From positions 1,101,374-1,165,373 of the forward strand of contig NZ_PPSL01000001.1 of NCBI RefSeq assembly GCF_002954265.1: DNA of 64,000 nt. The letters are read 5' to 3'. The number at the start of each line of letters is the position of its first letter. Positions within the stretch are counted from its first letter, which is position 1. This document shows, piece by piece, positions 36,401 to 44,635 of the stretch. The notes below the pieces were generated by a model, which did not search any database, was not told where the DNA came from, and saw nothing but the letters and a program-made list of their open reading frames with translations. The stretch comes from Flavipsychrobacter stenotrophus. GTDB taxonomy: Bacteria; Bacteroidota; Bacteroidia; Chitinophagales; Chitinophagaceae. The translations under genes were made by a program, and so were the position numbers.

Positions 36401-39400
36401 CGTACCGGTGAGTGCTACCGTATTATACCATACCTTGCTGCTCACACCTGATGTTATACCACTAAGGAATAAACCTGCTGTAATGTCGGAGCCACTTGAA
36501 AGGCTCAGCATTTTGTAAACAGAGTTGTTTACTATTGTATTAGCCGTGCCACTTGCACTACCGGCAACCGCTATACCCACGGCTGATTGTGCACCGGTTG
36601 ATGCTGTTGAAGTAATGCTACCTACAATGTTCTTCTCTATAACGGCATCTGCCACTTCATTGCCGGTCACAGAGGTAGTACCCGCAACAATACTATTATT
36701 TGCAAAACCAACATTGATACCCACAACGTCTCTGCCTGATGTAGCACTGGAAACACCGGTAACAACATTCTTCTTTATGTTGATGCCACTTTCAAATCCT
36801 ACCATTATACCATTATTGCTGGTATTGGTCACAACATTCTGATTGATAACTGTACCAGTATTTTTAGTACCGGCGCTTGCTCCCATCGAGTAAATACCAT
36901 TCTGCACCGCAGATATAGCATTATTTACAATCGAGTTGTTATTGTTAGAATTTCCCAGGCTATTGAGCGCAATAGCTGCGCCGCCTGAACCGATACCAAC
37001 CAACGTTTGTGTTGAGCTGCTACCGTTTATATTACAATCCTGAATATTATTATTAGAACCGGCTCCCATCCATATCACCGCACTTGAAGTTGACGTATTG
37101 GTATTCTGTATTGTCAGATTTCTGCTAGCTGTTACCAACGGACAAATGGTATTGGCTACCGGGTTATTTGATCCTTCAAGGGTTATATATTTTCCGTTGA
37201 TACCAAATATAGCAAATGATGCACTACCGCTTATTGTCGGCGATATCCCTGATGCAGGCCTGATAGTAAGTGTATTAGTTGCACTGGCCGCAGCATTACT
37301 ACTGATAGTTATCGGGAACGTCTCACTCGGATAAGTCGCGTCAGTAAGCTGGAATACTACCGGACCTGTCAGAGATGTGGCGCAGTTGTATAACGCCGCA
37401 GCCTGAGACAACGTTTTGATCGGTTGTCCTACTCCTATATTGTAAGTGCCACTTAGCGAATTAAGCGTTTTCACCGTAGTAGACACGGCCGGCCCACCAC
37501 AACCACTATTGTAGGTAATGGTAACCGGCGTAGCCATGCCTGATTCTGAAATACCCGATACAACACCGGATAGCGACACCGTAGCATATCCAGCCGGTGC
37601 CACAGACCACATACTTGCAGTACCAACGTTACCTCCGCCCAGGGTGTAAGAGCCCGATGTACAGATAGTTGTATCAATCGGGGTCATTGCAGCAGGACTG
37701 GTTGGCAAAACGGCAACCGAAACTGTAGATGTAATAGCACAAACAGGCGTCGACAACGGATCACTCTTGATGGTTACAGTGTAGATTCCGCTGGCGGTCA
37801 ATGGTATTGCAGTATATGTTGCAGTTGCGTTATAAGCTGCACTGGTACCATTAATACCGGTACTCGAATAACCACCAGGACCTGACCACGAGTAGTAATT
37901 ATATCCAGCCGTAACCGGTGATGCAGATAACGACACATTGCTACCTGCGCATAACGCAGTAGGATTAGCAGTAACGGTTCCTGCCGATGGTGTCTTACAG
38001 ATGGAAATGTTATCTACCATCAGTAATGATGCATTGGCATTTGGTATGGCGTCGATCTGTACATAATATATTCCGGTTGTGGTAATAGTAACCCCGGTTG
38101 TTGCCCGGTTCCAGCCGGTTACCGCAAGTGTACCACCGCTTGTGTAAGTACCGGAGCTCGTTCCTGTAGGAGTTGCGGTTGTTGCCGCAGGAACACTATT
38201 GCTGTTGGTTACAAAGGCCGCCAGACTCCATCTTTGAGGGCCGCCGGAGCTGTTCCAGTCTTGTCTGTAATCAAAACCGAGTGTATAAGTACCTGGTGTA
38301 AGATAGACGCCCGGAGATACCAGCCAGTTGTTATCATTGGTATTGAGCGTACTGGTATGCTTTCCTACAAATACATAATCCCATGAACCATAGGCCGCAG
38401 GCATAGTTGCAGGCGAGGTTACCGGACCTACTATAGAAGCACCGTTACCGTACTTAGGTACATATGTACCTGTATTGGCTGTTGCAGCCCAACCAAATGG
38501 AATTGCATTTTGTGTTGATATTGTTTCAAAACTTTCAAAATAAGGTTCTGAAAATGGCACGTTCATAATAGTAAGTGGGGAGCTTGCACCGCATGCAGGC
38601 GTATTAGCTACCACATTAGCAAAGTATGCCCCGCCAGCTATGCCGGTGAACAGATAGCTGGTAGCCGATGCATCAGGCGAGGTCCAGCTATATGCCGGGG
38701 TACCTGTTCCTATGCTGTTGGTGTAAAGATTAACGGTGTAGTTAGTTGCACCCGCAATACCACCTACCCAACTTACTATTCCTTGTGCAGGTAAAGTGGA
38801 GCTGGTAGTAGGTGCAGCAGGAGGAGTAACGCAAGTTGTAAATGTACTTACACCTGGCAAGGTTGTCTTATACACCGGCTGCGTACCAATACAAGAAATA
38901 CCATTGTAAGAGTACATAAACACATTATAGGCAGTAGCGGCAGCAAGCCCTGCAGTAGGATTTGTAGTTAATGTAACAGAACTGCCTGCAGCTACTTTCG
39001 CTATAACAACACCTCCACCCAGAGCTGCGCCGATAGCATAGTTAGTACCCGATACCGGAGACGATGACAAAGTAGTTGACGTAGATGCAACTACAAGGTA
39101 AGAGTCTACAACCGGTGATGGCGGTGTAAATGAAATAACTGTAGTTATACCTACTGCAGGTGCACATGACAATGCTGTTGGCGAACCGGCAGGCACTGCA
39201 CATGGCACGAATTGTTCCACCTTAATATCGTCTATAAATAACCTGTTCATGTCAGCACCACTGTTACAATGAAACCCGTAATATACCAGTCCGGTAGACG
39301 CGGCTACAAAACTTACCGACTGACTCGCAAGCGTTGTATTAGTGATCGCTGTGTTGGCATACAAACTGGTAGTCATGCCTGCTACTGTATTTGCAGAGCC

Positions 39401-42400
39401 ATATTTCACTTCCAGTTTTTCAACATAAGTTGTCCCTCCATTGTTTCCGTAGTTAAAAGTTAGTTTGTAGGTATTACCTGCCGTGCAGTATATAGCCGGA
39501 GTAAATGCCCAGTCGTCAGCGGTATTTGTTAAATGATATCTGTAAGACAGCATATTGGGTGCACTACTACCTGTAGCTGTTCCTGCGAAGTTGGTCCAGA
39601 TCGATGGGTCGCCATCGCCGTTTACATCCGCTGTAGTCCATCCGCACGGCAAAGCTGGTGAAGTGACTGCATCAAAATTCTCAAGATAAGGGAATGTAGT
39701 CACCGGGGTAAAGCTCAGCGCCTGACCACTAGCCTGTATCGCCGAAGATGAAGCACAGGTTATTTCACATTTATAGTAGGTAGTACCTATTGTACTGTTA
39801 TTTAAAGCATAAGTACTCGACGTAGCACCCCCAACATTACCATAGCTGATGCCATCCACAGAGGATTTCCACTGGTAGGAAAGACCTGAATAACCCGTAG
39901 TTACACCACCACCAAGTGACAGTGTAGTGTTGTATGGTGCGCAGCCGGAACTCACCGTTGCAAGAACGGTACCGGGTGTTGGCGTACCCACACACGGTGT
40001 TACGCCCGACCCCGTCAATGTAATTACTGACGGCGTACTTAATCCACCTCCCGAAATAGTGATAGTACCATCGTACGATAATACAGCTGAAGGATTGAAC
40101 TGAACAATAAGTGGAGACGAAAATGCTCCGCTGGTATAATTTATTGTCAATGGATTGGAAAAGGCTCCCCCTGTCGACATTAAATACCCACCAGGACCAT
40201 TTACTGTAACGGTACCTGAAGCCGGGGTTAAAGAAACACCTGTAAGTGAGGTTGACAACGTAACACTGCTGCCGGTATTCACAGCCCCAAAAGCCAATGA
40301 AGATGGTGCACCGATCACTGAAGGCAGTAACGAAATTTGAATATTGTCAAGACCAACATCCGTAGCGCCACCGTCACCGGTCACAGTCCACCTCAAAATG
40401 GCAGTTGTACCTGTTGTAGGAATGGCAGTTGTTGTTACAGTACGTGTCGTAAATGTAGCTGCAATAATAGGTGGAACATCAAGATCGGTAAACGTTGTTC
40501 CGTCTAGTGAAATCTGCAGTTTTAATTGCTCAGCCCCGCCTGTATTAACATAGTCGTATTTTATTTGTTTCAGGCCCACCGGGAACGTAATACCCATACT
40601 TAATGTTGCCGTACTGGTGCTGGCATCCCAGGTATGAAAACGCGCAGAGTGTGCACCTGCTGAAAATACCGGGCTATATGCACCGCTTGTGCTCGACCAT
40701 CCCGCAGAAGCACCATCGTCATCTCTGCGCCATGATGCATTGCCTGTAGCGGGATTGTTTGTCCATACATAGTTAGGAATATCATTGGTTGCACCGCATG
40801 AAATCCAGGTGGTTTCAAAGCTCTCATTAAATGGAATTGTTGCGATCGCATGTCCTGCCGCGCTGCAAGCTACTCCCGTTGATGTTGCTGTACCAAAGGT
40901 TGGACAAGTTACGGTAGCTCTATAATAAATGCCTGAAGTAACGGTTGCGGAATAAGTGGAATTGGTAGCACCTGCAATAGTAGTACCATAAGTTATGCCA
41001 TCTGTTCCGGAATACCATTGGTACGTAAGCCCCGCAGCAACTGTTGCTCCGGGCAAAGATAATGTAGTTGGATAACTGGCTGCGCAACTGGCTGTTGTAG
41101 TAGCCGCCGTAGCGCCCGCGGTAGGAATTGCAGAGCATGGCGTACTGCCAATACCCGATACCGCTATGCTATAAGTAGACGCAATACCACCACCGGTGAT
41201 TGTTACATTACCAGTGTAAGTTGTAGCTGCAGTTGGTGCAAACTGCACGGAAAAAGTAGACGGAGTAATAGTTGCCCCTGATCCCGAATAGCTGATAGTA
41301 GTAGAAGTAACTGCCGACGACCCGGTCCATATATAGAAACCAGTAGGGGCAGTAACTGTTAGCGTACCACTTGCAGGGGTAAGTGTAACACCAGATAAAA
41401 CTGTACTAAGTGTTGTTGTTGATCCGGTAGCAGTTGTCGGGAATGTCAAAGACGACGGAGTTGACACTATTGAAGGCAGCTGTGTAATTTGGATATTGTC
41501 CAAACCTACATCTGATGCACCTGCATCACCCGTCACTGTCCACCTGAGAATAGCTGTGGTGCCTACAGATGGTACTGCAAACGTGGTAACGGTTCTTGTA
41601 GTGAAAGACGCAGCAATAATTGCAGGAACATCAATATCAGTGAATGTCGCACCATTGTCTAACGAAAGTTGCAACTTTAATTGATCTGCACCGCCAGTAT
41701 TCACATAATCGTATTTTATCTGCTTATTGCCAGCAGGAAAGTTTACGTATAAGCTAATTGATCCCGTAGCGGTACCGGCATCCCATGTATGGAATCTTGC
41801 AGAGTGTGCACCCGCTGAAAATACAGGGCTATATGCGCCGCTTGTGCTCGACCAGCCTGCAGAAGCACCGTCATCTTCTCGGCGCCATGATGCATTACCT
41901 GTTGTAGGTGTGCCTGACCAATAAAAATTAGGCAGGTTACGAGTAGTTCCGCAAACCCAGGTAGATTCAAAAATTTCAGTAAATGGTAATGTAGCGGCAA
42001 TGGCGGCTCCGGGCGTATTACACAACACCCCGCTCGATGTGGCTGTGCCATACGTTGGACAGGTAATATCAGCTCTGTAATAGACAGCAGATGATACTGA
42101 GGGTACCGAATAAGTGGCATCGGTAGCACCGGCTATAGTTGTACCATAGGTTACACCGTCAGTCCCGGAATACCATTGGTAGGTAAGACCCGCCGCGGCG
42201 GTAGCACCCGACAAGGACAATGTTGTAGCGTAATTGGGTGCGCAACCGATAGTAGCTGTTGCACTTGCTGCTCCGGCCACTGGCAATGCTGAACAAGACA
42301 AAACACCTGTACCCGAAAAAGTAATGGTTATCGGGGTAGCTAGTCCGCCACCTGATATTGTTACACTGCCGGGATATGAAGTACCTGAAACAGGGGCAAA

Positions 42401-44635
42401 GTGAACAGGAATAGAATAGGAAGAAAATGATGTTCCGGAGTAATTATAGTTATAGGTAGAACTCCACCCGGAACCATTGTTAATTTCATAACCTGAAGAA
42501 GCTGTAATCGTCAAGCTGCCGCTATTGGTAAGATTTGCACCGCTGATTGTAATTGTCTGTGACCCCGACACTGCACCTGTTAGAATATTGCCGAACGCAA
42601 GTGAAGTAGGTGTTGGCACAACTGTAGCTGGTGCGTTAACAATACTAAAATCATCCACATAAAGTTTGTTTTGATCTGTAGCACTAAAAGCATGAAAGCC
42701 CAGATAATAAGTACCGGACGCTACCGGTGTAATAGAGATCGTTGACGCAGAAACCATAGCAGAGCTGGTCAGGATAGCTGTATTGCTGAAAATAGCAGCC
42801 GATGTCATGCCGGCAATTGATTGAGTAGTACCATATTTAACCTCAAGTTTTTCGAAGTAGGTGGTAGAAGAGTTACTACCATACTTGAAATCAATATTGT
42901 AGGTTACACCCGCTGTCAAATTCAGGCCTTTCGTAAACAACCAGTCATCAGCTGGTCCTACCGTATTGTAAGTGTAGAAAACAGCATTCGGTAAAGTTCC
43001 ACCTGTTGCCAGCGCAGCACCTACCGACCATGTGGTATTGCCATTATTATCTACTATCAGCCAGCCGCACGGCAAAGAACTGCTTGCATCAAAATTTTCG
43101 GCATAGGGTGGCAAAATAGTACCGGGTGCCAGGCAAAATACCCCACCCGATGTTGTTGTGCCATAGGTCGGGCAAGTAACGGTTGCCCTATAGTAGATAC
43201 CTGAACTTACCGTTCCAATATAGGTCGAATTGGTAGCACCGGCAATTGTAGTGCCATAGGTAACACCATCTGTTCCAGAGTACCATTGATAAGTAAGATC
43301 TGAACCCAATGAAGCAGTAGGTAAAGATAAAGTAGTAGAATAAGCAGTACAACCACTGGTAGCAGTAGCACTTGCAGTGCCTGCAGTCGGCACACCTGTA
43401 CAAGGATTAGCGCCGTTTCCGGTTAGTGGTATATTGTACCCACCGGCAAGCCCACCGCCCGTAATGGTAATACTTGCGTTATATGTTGCAACTGCTGTAG
43501 GTGCAAATTGCACAACAAGTGTTGGTGTAGTAATAACGCCACCGGAGCCGGAATAGGCTACAGTTGTTGTAGTCACAGCCGACGAACCCGTCCAGATATA
43601 ATAACCTGTTGGTGCGGTTATGGTCAAATTGCCCGATGCCGGGTTTAGACCCGATGCCGATAAAACTGTAGATAATGTAGTAGTGGCACCTGTATTAACA
43701 TTACCAAAAGCCAGTGACGAAGGAGATGCGATAACGGTCGGCAACAAAGAAACATAAATGCTATCAAGGCCAATATCTGTAGCTCCGTTGTCAGATGTTG
43801 CCTGCCACCTCAAAATAGCTGTAGTACCTGCAGAGGGCACGGCCGTTGTGGTGACAGTTCTACCCACCCAACCTGACGCATTAAGGCCAACTGGGCCATC
43901 CAGTGATGTAAAGGTAGCGCCATTGTCAAGTGAGATCAGTAAATTCAGCACATCTGTACCTGTTGTATTAATGGTATTATATCTGATAGATTTTGTTCCC
44001 GCAGGGAAATTGACATATAGATCAAGCGATCCTTGATTACCGCTAGCCGCCGACCATGAGTGGAATCTTGCCGCATGCGAGCCGCCGCCGGAAACAGCCG
44101 ATGGCGAAAAGCCACCACTGGTATTAGACCAGCCACTATTGGCAGTAGTTTCATCTTCTCTCCTCCATGATCTGTTGCCCGACACCGGTGTTGTTACCCA
44201 GGCAAAATTTGGAATGTCATTAGTAGACCCGCAAGATAGCCATGTCGATTCAAAGCTTTCAAGGAAAGGTAAAGAAGCTGGCTGAGGTCCATACGTGAGT
44301 AATGTACCCGGCGTACTTGCCGTTAACGACAACGCAGTACAGGTAAGCATACACCTGTAGTATACATTAGCACCTATAGTCGCTGCATAGCTTGCATTCG
44401 TGCTGGTGCCCGTTGCATTGGTCCATGGCGCGCTGTTATTGGGCGATGTCTGCCATTGGTATGCAATACCCAGATCCGTTGATGCCCCAACCAGAGATAA
44501 TGCAGATCCGTAACTGCTGCAACCGCTACTTACTGTTGCAGATACGGTGCCTGGTGTAGGCATTGCCGAGCAGGTAGGCAATCCGGTACCCGATAGCGAC
44601 ACAGAACTTGAGGTAGCCATGCCCCCCCCCCGCAA
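30431..44635 (-). CDS. Giant T9SS adhesin, main part (downstream of a one-base frameshift)
   Basis: 4734 residues as an open frame, but the real gene starts at 46451; the first codons here lie inside the poly-C run. Order: repeated modules of a spindle-like Ig domain (for example SSLAFGNVNTGATTTLSTVL), Ig-like SGCTAYSTTLSLP units and choice-of-anchor-J type domains (ESFESTWLSCGSTNDIPNFAW, key cysteine and W-R-R-E/D-D). Two right-handed beta-helix domains follow, each about 480 residues (near 37.4-36.0 kb and 35.5-34.0 kb), then Ig-like units, a region with NWSCGFVPTVSDDVAIQ, and a type A T9SS sorting domain (TPNPTTDDVKI ... FAAGIYMVEL ... RLVKE). Near-identical modules recur, so the gene may recombine internally. 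Role inferred: very large surface adhesin. Confidence 0.85.
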   Translation of the reverse strand: MRGGGMATSSSVSLSGTGLPTCSAMPTPGTVSATVSSGCSSYGSALSLVGASTDLGIAYQWQTSPNNSAPWTNATGTSTNASYAATIGANVYYRCMLTCTALSLTASTPGTLLTYGPQPASLPFLESFESTWLSCGSTNDIPNFAWVTTPVSGNRSWRREDETTANSGWSNTSGGFSPSAVSGGGSHAARFHSWSAASGNQGSLDLYVNFPAGTKSIRYNTINTTGTDVLNLLISLDNGATFTSLDGPVGLNASGWVGRTVTTTAVPSAGTTAILRWQATSDNGATDIGLDSIYVSLLPTVIASPSSLAFGNVNTGATTTLSTVLSASGLNPASGNLTITAPTGYYIWTGSSAVTTTTVAYSGSGGVITTPTLVVQFAPTAVATYNASITITGGGLAGGYNIPLTGNGANPCTGVPTAGTASATATSGCTAYSTTLSLPTASLGSDLTYQWYSGTDGVTYGTTIAGATNSTYIGTVSSGIYYRATVTCPTYGTTTSGGVFCLAPGTILPPYAENFDASSSLPCGWLIVDNNGNTTWSVGAALATGGTLPNAVFYTYNTVGPADDWLFTKGLNLTAGVTYNIDFKYGSNSSTTYFEKLEVKYGTTQSIAGMTSAAIFSNTAILTSSAMVSASTISITPVASGTYYLGFHAFSATDQNKLYVDDFSIVNAPATVVPTPTSLAFGNILTGAVSGSQTITISGANLTNSGSLTITASSGYEINNGSGWSSTYNYNYSGTSFSSYSIPVHFAPVSGTSYPGSVTISGGGLATPITITFSGTGVLSCSALPVAGAASATATIGCAPNYATTLSLSGATAAAGLTYQWYSGTDGVTYGTTIAGATDATYSVPSVSSAVYYRADITCPTYGTATSSGVLCNTPGAAIAATLPFTEIFESTWVCGTTRNLPNFYWSGTPTTGNASWRREDDGASAGWSSTSGAYSPVFSAGAHSARFHTWDAGTATGSISLYVNFPAGNKQIKYDYVNTGGADQLKLQLSLDNGATFTDIDVPAIIAASFTTRTVTTFAVPSVGTTAILRWTVTGDAGASDVGLDNIQITQLPSIVSTPSSLTFPTTATGSTTTLSTVLSGVTLTPASGTLTVTAPTGFYIWTGSSAVTSTTISYSGSGATITPSTFSVQFAPTAATTYTGNVTITGGGIASTYSIAVSGIGSTPCSAIPTAGATAATTTASCAASYPTTLSLPGATVAAGLTYQWYSGTDGITYGTTIAGATNSTYSATVTSGIYYRATVTCPTFGTATSTGVACSAAGHAIATIPFNESFETTWISCGATNDIPNYVWTNNPATGNASWRRDDDGASAGWSSTSGAYSPVFSAGAHSARFHTWDASTSTATLSMGITFPVGLKQIKYDYVNTGGAEQLKLQISLDGTTFTDLDVPPIIAATFTTRTVTTTAIPTTGTTAILRWTVTGDGGATDVGLDNIQISLLPSVIGAPSSLAFGAVNTGSSVTLSTSLTGVSLTPASGTVTVNGPGGYLMSTGGAFSNPLTINYTSGAFSSPLIVQFNPSAVLSYDGTITISGGGLSTPSVITLTGSGVTPCVGTPTPGTVLATVSSGCAPYNTTLSLGGGVTTGYSGLSYQWKSSVDGISYGNVGGATSSTYALNNSTIGTTYYKCEITCASSSAIQASGQALSFTPVTTFPYLENFDAVTSPALPCGWTTADVNGDGDPSIWTNFAGTATGSSAPNMLSYRYHLTNTADDWAFTPAIYCTAGNTYKLTFNYGNNGGTTYVEKLEVKYGSANTVAGMTTSLYANTAITNTTLASQSVSFVAASTGLVYYGFHCNSGADMNRLFIDDIKVEQFVPCAVPAGSPTALSCAPAVGITTVISFTPPSPVVDSYLVVASTSTTLSSSPVSGTNYAIGAALGGGVVIAKVAAGSSVTLTTNPTAGLAAATAYNVFMYSYNGISCIGTQPVYKTTLPGVSTFTTCVTPPAAPTTSSTLPAQGIVSWVGGIAGATNYTVNLYTNSIGTGTPAYSWTSPDASATSYLFTGIAGGAYFANVVANTPACGASSPLTIMNVPFSEPYFESFETISTQNAIPFGWAATANTGTYVPKYGNGASIVGPVTSPATMPAAYGSWDYVFVGKHTSTLNTNDNNWLVSPGVYLTPGTYTLGFDYRQDWNSSGGPQRWSLAAFVTNSNSVPAATTATPTGTSSGTYTSGGTLAVTGWNRATTGVTITTTGIYYVQIDAIPNANASLLMVDNISICKTPSAGTVTANPTALCAGSNVSLSASPVTAGYNYYSWSGPGGYSSTGINGTSAAYNATATYTAIPLTASGIYTVTIKSDPLSTPVCAITSTVSVAVLPTSPAAMTPIDTTICTSGSYTLGGGNVGTASMWSVAPAGYATVSLSGVVSGISESGMATPVTITYNSGCGGPAVSTTVKTLNSLSGTYNIGVGQPIKTLSQAAALYNCATSLTGPVVFQLTDATYPSETFPITISSNAAASATNTLTIRPASGISPTISGSASFAIFGINGKYITLEGSNNPVANTICPLVTASRNLTIQNTNTSTSSAVIWMGAGSNNNIQDCNINGSSSTQTLVGIGSGGAAIALNSLGNSNNNNSIVNNAISAVQNGIYSMGASAGTKNTGTVINQNVVTNTSNNGIMVGFESGINIKKNVVTGVSSATSGRDVVGINVGFANNSIVAGTTSVTGNEVADAVIEKNIVGSITSTASTGAQSAVGIAVAGSASGTANTIVNNSVYKMLSLSSGSDITAGLFLSGITSGVSSKVWYNTVALTGTPGVGTNPSFALAVSGIASPVDIKNNILVNAMWNGTANSARAMGFAYNTYSGLTSNYNVLRDSSAAPVFVAVGSLTAPTSTYASISAWQTGSGSTQDANSVLAIPVFNAPTAAIPNLGLSYAVANVAINNAGTPLTYTSDANCITRDASTPDIGISEFNGSAPPPAIAYVSNPSGNSCPTNQTVVADITINAAAPVGLDDGSVTGNGPKIYFSKNGTTWFSGAGTYVSGSTAIGGTSRWNFIINATTLGLLPGETVSYYLVAQDLSTPVVVGSLPVGVLASSVAAITTAPVPTTYSTYIASGTVAVGVGQTFTSLPAAVANYSASTCITGPVVLSLTDALYSMGSTSLTISGNASATATNTLTIQPAAGVSTTISSSNSTGTVFINGGKYIIIDGTNTTVTNSICPAVSASRNLTITNSSTGAVVWMATGTNNSKVQNCNITGNGIASTLIGIGSGGATPSLTSTGNANHNNSIINNRITAVGTGIYSMGSTTLSKNSGTIIDQNVMTAANGIGSNCILVGNENGINIRGNNIGGINSSASADVGGIIAGFGNSGILFTNTTGSEVSNATITNNIVDNINQSNTWSAVGIALAASSTGTSTIANNMVTRVFAKGTSSDFSSGIFIGGGLAGAVNLFYNSVYITGSYTGAGVPSYALAVSGTNPVITMKNNIFVYSASNGVTGYAAGFASSTFSNVTSSNNDFFSNGNLIGSGSLSTSATSSNSIAAWFATSGKDQNSLNVNPTFTSVSDLHLTSVVGNALLNDTGAVVAITSDLDCNTRDILYPDLGISEFTPPGCNTLTPLAGTASPATPAFCTSGSSNISVSGQTIDPTFGTVYYKWASSSSLTGPFTNIGSAVAASYSTAVLSSTTYYQFTDSCANTRRSGTTVTSVRIDPLPTGGTIVATPATLCPGSGVVVTLSQSGVPSGPAGAIATTYNWSGPNGYTATTAATNASFIPTTTAASGLYSLTVTYNEPGCISPAVTYSVSVNSVPTVASITAPSGYCLGSGSSITLTGVGASGTGPVTSYNWSGPAAFSTTTALSSVSFTPSSTTASGVYSLTVSYTGAGCVSAPVTSSTVTVADYPTVFNLTGGSGCSAAGITIGVDGSQTSDYTYALKRGATTVATLAGTTTSLSYSSVTAAGTYSVVATGPGGCQSNMTGTSVVATTPSASVSAAMPNICQPTTSASIGLSSIVGSPTTYSVNWNTTALSDGGFSNILAATLSGSSVTLIYNPTGGAGSFDGTLTLSNGACASTPYPVHTIVHAEPHVSVAAVNVPCVGYAGSIDFTGTDSATVSYSKDGAVVTSFSFNGTTHNLSTGVITFAHNYLIIDAHNAVCTTAVGTTITIDPTPMAWVGGTGGAGHESEWNRSTNWSCGFVPTVSDDVAIQVAAFNPVIPSAFTATTRNLTVSSGGVLVIDGSGELDVKGSLNNSNVILGNGKVVLNGSSAQVITGIGTANNLQLNNSMGATINTGSRLVIGNTLIITSGTLTTNDSLELASSDTNATARIAAIPSVGAAISGKVKADQYVMGGYRRFRFFAHPFSDTMSLSQLQPYIDITGPGGTANGFRYTASNAPSAFRLDPYTSNSSLGYDPGWKPFTKINAGAADTNKVHPGQGIRVFFRGSKGEGLGYSGYIGGYTPSATTFKMMGNVNQGNVSVSLAQGTSATLQSYNMVGNPYPSPVDMGTIIWNARNSGQAMGGAFFVFDPAMGAGGQFVSVNLGGSAVPYYVQANTCIQVQADHDGAHIEFTEADKSPNTSNYLYKAPVQYTSLNVYDEKYHLWDMLKINFNENATDENDKMLDAAKPMGVADFNFYSKSADNLKLAVDSRPFAAEKVIPLGLTSGYQQNFIIRTDNVVVPAGGKLVLHDKLLGRYVDMNQGTEYAFTIGKDKATQGDRFELALKSNVPTAIKPLAVTMTPNPTTDDVKISFTSGKKEKVTVRVMDISGVSIYNQDLGEQKNGTISVPLSTFAAGIYMVELTQGEQKVTQRLVKE

